DNA of 64,000 nucleotides from JBEKTW01 sp049515655 (GTDB lineage: Bacteria; Bacteroidota; Ignavibacteria; UBA10030; SZUA-254), in contig JBEKTW010000016.1 in NCBI GenBank assembly GCA_049515655.1, positions 1 through 64,000 on the forward strand. The letters run 5' to 3'. Every line of letters begins with the position of its first letter. The first letter of the stretch is position 1. A program made the translations under genes and the position numbers. Shown here piece by piece: positions 17,241 to 24,583 of the stretch. The notes under the pieces are model-generated. The model did not search any database and was not told where the DNA came from. It worked only from the letters and a program-made list of their open reading frames with translations.

Positions 17241-18938
17241 ATGAAGCAGAAAACTTTGGGATTTTTGTTCGTCATCGTCGCTGTTGCCACGTTCTACTTA
17301 TTTACACAATCCACGCCGCGTGAAGCAGGAATGCTGCTTGTTAACGGCACTATCTACACGCTTGACCCTGACAATACCGTTGCCCAGGCCGTCGCAATCC
17401 GCGGAGACCGGATTGTGAGCGTCGGTCGGACGGACGAGATGAAGCGGCGTTACCATGCCGACACGGTCATCGACCTTCAGGGAGCAACGGTCATGCCCGG
17501 ATTCATCGACGGGCACGGCCATGTGCTCAACGAAGGAAGCCGGATACACAACCTCGACGTGACCGGCGCCACTTCCCCCGAACAGGTCGCCAAAATGGTG
17601 GCTCGGCGGGTGCAGGAACTCCAACCCGGGCAATGGCTCATCGGCCGGGGATGGGATCAGAATCTCTGGCCAGTGAAGGAATTCCCCAAACACGACATTC
17701 TAGACAAGGTTGCGGCATCTCTTCCGGTCGTTCTCCGCCGCATTGACGGTCATGCGATGTGGGTCAACAGGAAAACGATGGAACTCGCGGGTATTAATCG
17801 GGATACCAGGGATCCGGACGGTGGAAAGATCTATCGCGATACGAAGGGAAATCCGACCGGAGTGTTGGTGGATAATGCAATGGATCTCGTGAACAAGGTC
17901 GCGCCCGAATTGACCGACGAAGAAATCGAGCAGCGGTTGAAACTCTCGCTCGATGAGTGTGCACAGCTTGGCCTCACCGAAGTTCATGACATGGGAGTCG
18001 ACCTACAAACTATTCACGCCTACAAGAAACTCATCGACCGTGGACAGTGTCCGGTTCGGGTCTATGCCGCAATCAATGACCCCGGCGAAACCTGGAATTA
18101 CTATCTGCAGCATGGTGTGGAGATCGGATACGGCAATGGCATGTTGACCGTGCGGGCATTCAAACTGTATATCGACGGTGCCCTCGGCTCCCGCGGCGCG
18201 GCGATGCTCGATTCGTACAGCGACGACCCCGGCAACCGCGGTCTGACAGTGACCGCTGAAAGTGACATTGAAAAAAATTGCCGCCAGGCACTCGAACACG
18301 GCTTCCAGGTGTGTACGCACGCGATAGGGGACCGCGGAAATTTCGTTGTGCTCAATGAGTATGAGAAAGTCCTCAAGACGATGTCCCCCAATGCGCCGTC
18401 GCCCCGTTGGCGCGTTGAACATGCTCAGGTGCTGCAGCAATCGGATCTCCCTCGTTTCGCACAGCTGGGTATTCTGCCAAGCATGCAGCCGACCCATGCG
18501 ACCTCGGATATGTACTGGGCCGAGGGGAGACTCGGTCTGGAGCGCGTCAAGCGTGCTTATGCCTGGCGGTCAATATTGCAGACAGGATCGATTATCATTG
18601 CCGGCTCTGATTTTCCCATTGAAGGAGTGAATCCGCTTTGGGGATTCTATGCTGCGATCACGCGGAGCGACAGGTCCGGTTATCCGCAGGATGGCTGGTA
18701 CCCCGACCAGAAGATGACCCGTGAAGAAGCCGCACGTGCATTCACGCAGTGGGCCGCGTTCGGCGCCTTCCAGGAAGAGGTGAAAGGCACGATCGAGCCC
18801 GGCAAGTGGGCCGACCTCACGGTGTTTTCTAGAGACATCATGCAGGTTTCTCCAATGGATGTGTTGAAGACGGATGTCGAAATGACCCTCGTAGGCGGCA
18901 AAATCGTCTATTGCAGGCCCGTTCAAGTAGCGCCATAG
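17241..18938 (+). CDS. Amidohydrolase family 3 protein (YtcJ-like), membrane-anchored or exported
   Basis: The 565-residue protein starts with a hydrophobic segment (about 6-22), so it is exported or membrane-tethered. The rest is the amidohydrolase-3 fold. The metal ligands appear in GFIDGHGH (His92, His94). Other landmarks are GWDQNLWP, HAMWVNRKTMELAG, the LYIDGALGSRGA segment, THAIGDR, WRVEHAQVL and AGSDFPIEGVNP, ending in GTIEPGKWADLTVFS. Family members hydrolyse amides or related bonds of unknown natural substrates. AGGA lies 9 nt upstream of the ATG. It has its own promoter and is the last gene before a possible RNA at 19003. Confidence 0.9.
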   Translation: MKQKTLGFLFVIVAVATFYLFTQSTPREAGMLLVNGTIYTLDPDNTVAQAVAIRGDRIVSVGRTDEMKRRYHADTVIDLQGATVMPGFIDGHGHVLNEGSRIHNLDVTGATSPEQVAKMVARRVQELQPGQWLIGRGWDQNLWPVKEFPKHDILDKVAASLPVVLRRIDGHAMWVNRKTMELAGINRDTRDPDGGKIYRDTKGNPTGVLVDNAMDLVNKVAPELTDEEIEQRLKLSLDECAQLGLTEVHDMGVDLQTIHAYKKLIDRGQCPVRVYAAINDPGETWNYYLQHGVEIGYGNGMLTVRAFKLYIDGALGSRGAAMLDSYSDDPGNRGLTVTAESDIEKNCRQALEHGFQVCTHAIGDRGNFVVLNEYEKVLKTMSPNAPSPRWRVEHAQVLQQSDLPRFAQLGILPSMQPTHATSDMYWAEGRLGLERVKRAYAWRSILQTGSIIIAGSDFPIEGVNPLWGFYAAITRSDRSGYPQDGWYPDQKMTREEAARAFTQWAAFGAFQEEVKGTIEPGKWADLTVFSRDIMQVSPMDVLKTDVEMTLVGGKIVYCRPVQVAP

Positions 18939-18971
18939 CAGCCATGAGCCAACAACTTGTTGTCACGTGAC

Positions 18972-19000
18972 TTGACAAGACGGGAAAGATTCTTTATATT
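18972..19000 (+). promoter_or_regulatory. Predicted strong sigma-70-type promoter
   Basis: TTGACA at 18972-18977, a 17-nt spacer and TATATT at 18995-19000. It is one of the best promoter matches in the window, yet the first good protein start is about 225 nt downstream. Confidence 0.6.
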
Positions 19001-19002
19001 TG

Positions 19003-19120
19003 CGGCAGACGGCGAGTGCGATTCTTGCCTGTCCTTTTATCAGGAGCAAGAGTCTGAGTGTGTCGGGTTCTAAGCCATAGATTCTTTACTCTCGCTGATG
19101 TGGGTTGCCGTTTCCCGGCG
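19003..19120 (+). ncRNA. Candidate structured leader or small RNA
   Basis: This follows the promoter at 18972-19000 and has no convincing coding content. A long-range pairing is visible: CGGCA and CGGCGAG near 19004-19017 can pair with CTCGCTG and TGCCG near 19094-19112, closing a long irregular hairpin. That gives the outline of a 6S-like or leader RNA. I see no family-specific motif and the ends are guesses. Confidence 0.25.
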
Positions 19121-19229
19121 GTCCATGTTATACTTTTTCGTGTATAGTGAAATGGCAGCAACGATTCGAGGAGGCAGCATACTGCGGTTACACCGGCTCC
19201 TACTTTATTCCCGAATGAGGTTTTTAATA

Positions 19230-20132
19230 ATGATGAGAAAACCATTCCCAGTCTTCTTCGCTCTGAGAGTGATATTTCCTTTGATATTTTACAGCGGCTT
19301 CCTTGCGGCACAGGGTACCACCGGAGTGACCGTCCGCTCTGGCTCATTCACAAGTGCTACCAGATGCTCCGTCGACCCATCGGGATACGTTTACGTCCTC
19401 GACGCGGGGACGAACGAGCTGTTGAAGAACACAACGGCCGGGAAGGTTGTTTGTTCGATAGGCGGCTATGGGTGGACGACGCTGACATTCGACCAGCCGG
19501 CCGACCTGAGTTCTCCCAATGGGCTCGACGTCTATGTCGCCGACTACGGAAATCACCGCATTCAACGGTTTGACCGGAATCTCAATTTCATCTCATCACT
19601 CTATCTCCGCGATGACGAAAACCCCGGCCTGCGGTTTGGGTACCCGCGCGGCGTCGACATGGATCGGTTCGGCGCACTCTATCTCGTCGACGGGGAAAAC
19701 ATCCGGATTCTGAAGTTCGATGCGACGAACGCTTTCGAGCGTTCTTTCGGCGGGGAGGAAGCAGGAAAAGGCAGGCTGCATTCCCCATCACGTTTAAGAG
19801 TCAGTGTCGACGACCAAGTCTACGTTCAGGACGGGAATTCCCTCGTCGTCTTCAATGTCTTTGGAAACTTCGTGCGGACCATCGGAGACGGACTCTTCAG
19901 GAACCTTCAAACGTTCACTGTGAACGAGAGTGCTCTGTACGCTCTTGATAGCTGCACGGTCAGAGTACTGAACAATAAGGGTGAGGTCATCTGGAGTTAT
20001 GACCTACTGCGTGAAGGGCTCGTGAGTCCGTGTGAGGTCAAAGATTTTGCCGTTCTCGGAAAGCAATTGTATATTCTGACTTCGAAAGAGATTATTGTTC
20101 GAAACCTCCCGGAGAAAATTCCGGGAAACTGA
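19230..20132 (+). CDS. Exported NHL-type six-bladed propeller protein
   Basis: About 300 residues. The signal peptide (hydrophobic core roughly 8-22) ends near FLAAQG. NHL/6-bladed propeller repeats follow, such as VDPSGYVYVLDAGTNEL, DVYVADYGNHRIQRFD, FGALYLVDGENIRILKFD and DDQVYVQDGNSLVVFN. The protein should be periplasmic or at the surface, in a scaffold or sensing role; no catalytic residues are evident. The start is chosen at ATG 19230, with GAGG 9 nt upstream and the signal sequence directly after. ATG 19215 or 19233 are alternatives. The upstream in-frame ATG at 19098 would place 40 basic residues before the signal peptide. Confidence 0.72.
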   Translation: MMRKPFPVFFALRVIFPLIFYSGFLAAQGTTGVTVRSGSFTSATRCSVDPSGYVYVLDAGTNELLKNTTAGKVVCSIGGYGWTTLTFDQPADLSSPNGLDVYVADYGNHRIQRFDRNLNFISSLYLRDDENPGLRFGYPRGVDMDRFGALYLVDGENIRILKFDATNAFERSFGGEEAGKGRLHSPSRLRVSVDDQVYVQDGNSLVVFNVFGNFVRTIGDGLFRNLQTFTVNESALYALDSCTVRVLNNKGEVIWSYDLLREGLVSPCEVKDFAVLGKQLYILTSKEIIVRNLPEKIPGN

Positions 20133-20140
20133 TCCCGGAA

Positions 20141-20169
20141 TTGATTAATTCATAACAAACCCGTATTTT
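20141..20169 (+). promoter_or_regulatory. Predicted promoter of ssb
   Basis: TTGATT at 20141-20146, a 17-nt spacer and TATTTT at 20164-20169; transcription would start about 20 nt before the ssb ATG. Confidence 0.5.
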
Positions 20170-20195
20170 CATCTCAACAATTCAAAGGAGCAAGT

Positions 20196-20621
20196 ATGGC
20201 AGGGAAAAGTCTAAATAAAGTGACTCTCATTGGGAACCTCGGCCGAGATCCGGAACTGAGTTATACCGCGGGAGGTATCGCAGTTGCAAAGTTTTCCATT
20301 GCAACGAACGAACGCTGGAAAGATGATAGCGGCAACGCGCAGGAACGCACCGAATGGCATAACATTGTTGCCTGGCGGAAGCTTGCCGAAATTTGCGGCC
20401 AGTATCTCAAGAAGGGGAGCAAAGTGTACATCGAAGGGAAACTGCAAACACGTTCATGGGACGACAAGAATACCGGTGTCAAGCGCTACACGACGGAGAT
20501 CATCGCTAACGACTTGATCATGCTTGATTCAAAGAGTGAGGCAGTCCCCGCTGACGTGGAGCCCAGTTCGCCGATGGCCGAGGAATCGCCCGCGGCAGAG
20601 AAAGACGATTTGCCTTTCTAG
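20196..20621 (+). CDS. ssb: Single-stranded DNA-binding protein
   Basis: The 141-residue protein has the OB fold with the family signature LNKVTLIGNLGRDPELSY at the N-terminus. NERWKDDSGN and EWHNIVAWRKLAEICGQYLKKG follow, then IEGKLQTRSW. After an acidic linker it ends in the canonical interaction tip DDLPF. It coats single-stranded DNA during replication, repair and recombination and recruits partners through that tip. AAAGGAG lies 7 nt upstream of the ATG, and a promoter with TTGATT/TATTTT lies directly upstream, so the gene is probably monocistronic. Confidence 0.96.
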   Translation: MAGKSLNKVTLIGNLGRDPELSYTAGGIAVAKFSIATNERWKDDSGNAQERTEWHNIVAWRKLAEICGQYLKKGSKVYIEGKLQTRSWDDKNTGVKRYTTEIIANDLIMLDSKSEAVPADVEPSSPMAEESPAAEKDDLPF

Positions 20622-21003
20622 CGTCCCCTTAGAAAATCATTCTGCAAAAAAGGAGGCGTCCCGTTCTATGACCGGGATCTGGTCCGGCACGTGCCTCGCT
20701 GGATGTTCTTCACGAGTGAGCCTGCCAAACGACTGCGAGCCCGGTGTGGGGAGATTTTGTCCGCAATGACGGAACGCCCCTCAGGTTCCCGGTGCGCGCG
20801 GTGGGCCGAGGATCATTACCGCTGTTCTTCAGAATATCGTCCACGCACGCACCGGGGCCATCATGAACGATTCATGAATGACCCCGCGCGCGGAATTGAC
20901 TGTCCTATCGCAGCATTGGAAGAACCCATTGTGTCGCCATCAATGAGATGGGCCTTCAACGTTGTGAATCTGGCGAAACACTTATGAGATAAAGGAAGAA
21001 AAC
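20622..21003. other. Intergenic region after ssb
   Basis: About 380 bp of GC-rich sequence in which I see no supportable gene, RNA or repeat. Short frames here lack family motifs and ribosome sites. Confidence 0.5.
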
Positions 21004-21390
21004 ATGCAACAACAACTCTACGAGTTTAGCGAGGAACAAAATGAAATCATCCGGGTGCTGGAAAGGCGGATGAGAACGGTGGGGATAACCAATATTGTCA
21101 TTGCGGCAATTTACGTTGTCACCTATCTTCTGTTCTTCTTGCGGCAGCCGTTCGCGCTGGTCCTGTTTTTACCTCCCGTCGCACTGTTTCTGTTCGTTGG
21201 AATATGGACCAATAGATCCGCGTCCTCCTTCAGGAAAATCGTTCGAACGACGGGTCAGGATGTGTCGCATCTGATGAATGCTCTCGTTTCTCTTAACCGG
21301 CTTTATAGCCTCCAGTTCTGGGCAATGATCGTTCTTGGAATAATTGTCTTTCTGCATGTTCTTTTGATTGGTCTCACCGGATTACGATGA
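21004..21390 (+). CDS. Small hypothetical membrane protein
   Basis: A 128-residue protein with a polar N-terminal helix (about 1-30, QQQLYEFSEEQNEIIRVLERRM) and three hydrophobic segments near 33-50, 53-70 and 100-120. I do not recognise a named family. Ribosome site AGGAAG lies about 9 nt upstream of the ATG. It sits between ssb and the cobalamin riboswitch with no obvious operon partner, so context does not suggest a role. Confidence 0.65.
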   Translation: MQQQLYEFSEEQNEIIRVLERRMRTVGITNIVIAAIYVVTYLLFFLRQPFALVLFLPPVALFLFVGIWTNRSASSFRKIVRTTGQDVSHLMNALVSLNRLYSLQFWAMIVLGIIVFLHVLLIGLTGLR

Positions 21391-21440
21391 GCCTGATTCT
21401 TCGGGAATGACCATCAAACGACCTCTGAACTTGCTTGCTC

Positions 21441-21469
21441 TTGATTTCGGACCTTTATTGGAGTATATT
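21441..21469 (+). promoter_or_regulatory. Predicted promoter of the cobalamin-riboswitch transcript
   Basis: TTGATT at 21441-21446, a 17-nt spacer and TATATT at 21464-21469. Transcription would begin around 21476, just before the riboswitch aptamer. Confidence 0.55.
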
Positions 21470-21498
21470 ATCAGAAGTTCTGTTCTTTAACATACTGG

Positions 21499-21713
21499 AT
21501 GTCGGTACGATCCCGGAAATGCGCCGGGATCGAAGGGAATTCCGTGCAAAACGGAAGCTGCCCCGCAACTGTAATCCCGTTCCGCCACACATAAGCCTGT
21601 GGCGGGATGTAACTCGGCACAACGTCACTGTTTCATGTCGCTCCGCTTCTTTGGGGCGGGATGAAATGGGAAGACGCGCGGAGTTCGGGAAAGCCAGGAG
21701 ACCGACCGACATC
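21499..21713 (+). ncRNA. Cobalamin (B12) riboswitch
   Basis: The AdoCbl-riboswitch landmarks are present in order: GAAGGGAA followed by TGCAAAACGGAAGCTGCCCC and GCAACTGTAA, and at the 3' side GGGAAGACGCG, then AAAGCCAGGAGACCGACCGAC (B12 box). The closing stem P1 is perfect: GATGTCGGT (21499-21507) with ACCGACATC (21705-21713). It senses intracellular cobalamin and should shut down the BtuB-like receptor gene at 21891. A terminator-like hairpin follows at 21775-21808, a likely expression platform. Confidence 0.92.
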
Positions 21714-21774
21714 GAAACCTCAAAAAAGCCTTCGCGGGAAGGTGTGGGTATATTGAATATCGATTTGCGCTCCC

Positions 21775-21808
21775 AACCCAGCTTTTTCCGAAGAAGGCTG
21801 GGTTTTTT
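21775..21808 (+). terminator. Intrinsic terminator hairpin downstream of the riboswitch
   Basis: AACCCAGC (21775-21782) pairs with GCTGGGTT (21797-21804), followed by a run of T to 21808. It lies between the aptamer and the btuB-like start, so it is probably the OFF-state terminator of the riboswitch. Confidence 0.75.
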
Positions 21809-21890
21809 ATTTGCGGAAGCTCACTATTCCGTGTGCGTTGCATCGAAAGGTCGGTGGATTATCTATGGATGAAATCAGAAGGAGTCGGGA

Positions 21891-23804
21891 ATGACGTATT
21901 TGATTCTATGCTCAGCGGTATTCGTTTTCTTGTTGAATGGATATGCGCAGGAGAAGGGCAACGATTCTCTGAAGACGTATCAATTGGGCGGAGTCGTCGT
22001 CACTGCCACGCGCAGTCGGATTCCGGTGGAGGATTCCCCCTCACCCATGGAAGTGATCGGAGTCCGGGATCTCGGTAATTCCAACGGCACTACCGTCGCG
22101 GATGTTCTGGAGAACCTCAGCAGTGTTTTTCTCAAAGACCGGGGGGCTACCGCCGCATTGAAGACGATTTCCATGCGCGGCAGCGGGTCGGAGCAAGTCC
22201 TGGTCTTGGTGAACGGCAATCGTCTCAACAGCTTTCAAAACGAGCTTGCCGACCTGAGCCTCTTGCCGATGAATGACGTCGAGCGAATCGAGATCGTCCA
22301 TGGTGGAAGCTCGGCTCTGTACGGCGCGGACGCACTTGGAGGTGTCATCAACATCCTGACGCGGCAGCCGGGTTCGGACTTTCACGCCAAAGCGGAAGCT
22401 TCTTCAGGGTCGCTTGGCTATGAGAAGTACCTCCTGGAGACTCAGGGCGGTATCGGCCGGCTGGCTCTCATGGCGGGCCTTGGGGTTGAACGGGGACGGG
22501 ATGATTTCACGTTTCATTACCAGCTTCCATCAGCAAAGGACACGACCGCCGTGCGAGTGGACGATGATTTTGTCCGCCGGCAATTCTACGTGCACGGACA
22601 TCTTGTGACCGACAATCAATCCTTTATGGAGTTTTCCTTCCAGAATGTGGTCGCTGACCACGGCATTCCCGGCCCTTTTGACCCTTCCATGCCGAGCTTT
22701 GCCAGGGAAAGTGACGACAATATCAATCTATCGGCAACGTACACCGACGATCATGTTCAGGCGGCGGAAGTGACCGTCCGGACGAATTTTCAGTACGGTC
22801 TGGAAAATGATAATGAACCGCTGACATTCTACAAGAATATTCTCGGGAGCGTGAATCCTCAAGCCCGGCTCACCCTGGACGCTCATGAAAAGCTCATTAT
22901 CGGCGGGGAACTCGTCCAGGGGACGCTCGAAAGTCCCGATTTTGATTCGAAGATCACGCGGGTCGAAAAAGCGCTCTATGTCTCCAGCGAATCACAATTC
23001 AATTTTGACCGTCGGCTGTTCGATCGTATCTCACTGTATCAGACGATTCGTTACGACGACATCTCCGATGTGGATTTTGCGGTCACTCCAAAACTCGGAG
23101 TGAATATTCGACTGCTCAGCGATGGAGATCTGCGGCTCCGTTCCAGCTTCGGACAGAATTTCCGTCCTCCCTCCTTCAATGATTTGTTCTACCGTGGTTA
23201 CAGCAATCCCAATCTCAAACCCGAACGCTCGACCGGTTTCGATGTCGGCCTGCTGTCCGACATGAAGGTCCTGGGAGAACAGAATATTGAAATCACCTGG
23301 TTTGAACAGACTACTGATGACCGCATCGTCTTTGACCCGACGACCTACCTGCCTGTCAACATCGGCAAGGTTGTTTCTAATGGGCTGGAAGCGGCGTACC
23401 ACGCACACATACTCGACCAACTTCTGGATGTCGGCGTGAACTACTCGCTCACCGATGCTCGGAAGAGAAATCGCGACTATGTGACCGATTCCACCTACGA
23501 AAAGCGAATAATCTATGTACCGGAGAACGTGGTGAATCTTTCCGTCTCTCTCTGTCTCGACCCCCTGACGTTCAATGTTCACCACACCTTCGTGGGAGAG
23601 CGTTTCATTACTCAGGATGACCGGCAGTCCCTGCCGGCGTACCGGGTCACCAATGCGAATGTGATTCTTCACGAATCCCTGGCAACCTGGAAGTTCTTCT
23701 TGAAAGCTGAGGTCAATAACCTGTTTGACGTTGACTATCAAGTCTTCCAACAATACCCCATGCCCGGCCGGAGTTACCGTTGCACGCTGGGAATTGAGTA
23801 TTGA
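21891..23804 (+). CDS. btuB: TonB-dependent outer-membrane receptor, probable cobalamin transporter
   Basis: The 637-residue protein has a signal peptide (about 1-19, ending GYAQ). A TonB-box-like segment follows (YQLGGVVVTATRSR), then the plug domain (about 40-150) with TISMRGSGSEQVLVLVNG and VERIEIVHGGSSALYGADALGGVINI. A 22-strand barrel with repeated RSSFGQNFRPPSFNDLFYRG-type segments ends in an aromatic residue typical of barrel insertion (LGIEY). The B12 riboswitch directly upstream identifies cobalamin or a corrinoid as the likely substrate. The ribosome site AGAAGGAG lies about 8 nt before the ATG. TonB/ExbBD and the BtuFCD permease are not in this window. Confidence 0.92.
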   Translation: MTYLILCSAVFVFLLNGYAQEKGNDSLKTYQLGGVVVTATRSRIPVEDSPSPMEVIGVRDLGNSNGTTVADVLENLSSVFLKDRGATAALKTISMRGSGSEQVLVLVNGNRLNSFQNELADLSLLPMNDVERIEIVHGGSSALYGADALGGVINILTRQPGSDFHAKAEASSGSLGYEKYLLETQGGIGRLALMAGLGVERGRDDFTFHYQLPSAKDTTAVRVDDDFVRRQFYVHGHLVTDNQSFMEFSFQNVVADHGIPGPFDPSMPSFARESDDNINLSATYTDDHVQAAEVTVRTNFQYGLENDNEPLTFYKNILGSVNPQARLTLDAHEKLIIGGELVQGTLESPDFDSKITRVEKALYVSSESQFNFDRRLFDRISLYQTIRYDDISDVDFAVTPKLGVNIRLLSDGDLRLRSSFGQNFRPPSFNDLFYRGYSNPNLKPERSTGFDVGLLSDMKVLGEQNIEITWFEQTTDDRIVFDPTTYLPVNIGKVVSNGLEAAYHAHILDQLLDVGVNYSLTDARKRNRDYVTDSTYEKRIIYVPENVVNLSVSLCLDPLTFNVHHTFVGERFITQDDRQSLPAYRVTNANVILHESLATWKFFLKAEVNNLFDVDYQVFQQYPMPGRSYRCTLGIEY

Positions 23805-23986
23805 ACGGCAAGGTCAATTTGACTGAGAAGGAATACTTTCGTATACTAAGAACGTTGTGAATTTTTTCTGCAGGTCGCTTTTGTCTGTCGGTCATGTAGG
23901 GAACAGAGAGTTTGATTCGTGTGTTAGATAAACATAGCGCTCCGATTTTTTCGGGGACGACAGATCCATTATATCAAGGAGACAGT

Positions 23987-24502
23987 ATGGCCCGTTATTT
24001 CTTCACATTTTCGCTCATTATACTTGCAGCGCTATCCCGGTTGCTGCCTCATCCGCCCAATGTTGCTCCGATCGCTGCGATGGCGTTGTTCGGCGGCGTG
24101 TATCTCGACAAGAAGCACACCTTCATCGTCCCGCTTGCCGCGTTGCTCATCAGCGACTACTTCATCGGATTTTACTCCGGCATGGTGTGGGTGTATGCCA
24201 GCTTCATCGCGATAGGGTTCATCGGCCTGTGGCTTCGTAACCATCGCACCATCGGTGCGACGATCGGCGCCGCGATTGCCGGCTCGGTTTTGTTTTTCGC
24301 CGTCACCAACTTTGGCGTGTGGATGGGTTCTGCGGTGACGTACCCTCATACGGCGGCAGGTCTTGCGGAGTGCTACATTGCCGCGATTCCGTTTTTCAGG
24401 AATACGCTGGTGGGTGATTTGACGTACGTTGGGCTTATGTTTGGCGCATTTGAGCTGGCGAAGAAGTTTGTCCCCTCCCTGAAAATCCAGCCGACTGCCT
24501 AA
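23987..24502 (+). CDS. Small integral membrane protein, DUF6580-like putative transporter
   Basis: The 171-residue protein has five or six hydrophobic segments and the family-like opening ALSRLLPHPPNVAPIAAMAL, then LALFGG-type and NFGVW segments and SAVTYPHTAAGLAECYIAAI. It resembles the DUF6580 putative transport proteins, which I recall often next to B12-receptor genes. I infer a role in corrinoid or cofactor uptake, perhaps as an ECF-like membrane component, from context only. AAGGAG lies about 7 nt upstream of the start at 23987; an upstream in-frame start (23912) would add a polar extension. It ends at a clear terminator. Confidence 0.75.
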   Translation: MARYFFTFSLIILAALSRLLPHPPNVAPIAAMALFGGVYLDKKHTFIVPLAALLISDYFIGFYSGMVWVYASFIAIGFIGLWLRNHRTIGATIGAAIAGSVLFFAVTNFGVWMGSAVTYPHTAAGLAECYIAAIPFFRNTLVGDLTYVGLMFGAFELAKKFVPSLKIQPTA

Positions 24503-24522
24503 GGAATTCGTTTAAGAACAGG

Positions 24523-24558
24523 AAAGCCGACTCTGAGTCATGCTCGGAGCCGGCTTTT
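24523..24558 (+). terminator. Rho-independent terminator after the btuB operon
   Basis: AAAGCCG (24523-24529) pairs with CGGCTTT (24551-24557), extended by CTC/GAG in the inner part, and is followed by T residues. Convergent with the minus-strand response regulator gene, so it may serve both strands. Confidence 0.8.
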
Positions 24559-24583
24559 CCATTTCCGGGGTGACCGGAGAGTC

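Noticed and set aside
23031..23753. 240-residue minus-strand frame
   Set aside because: Antisense of the BtuB-like gene, whose frame is supported by plug and barrel motifs.
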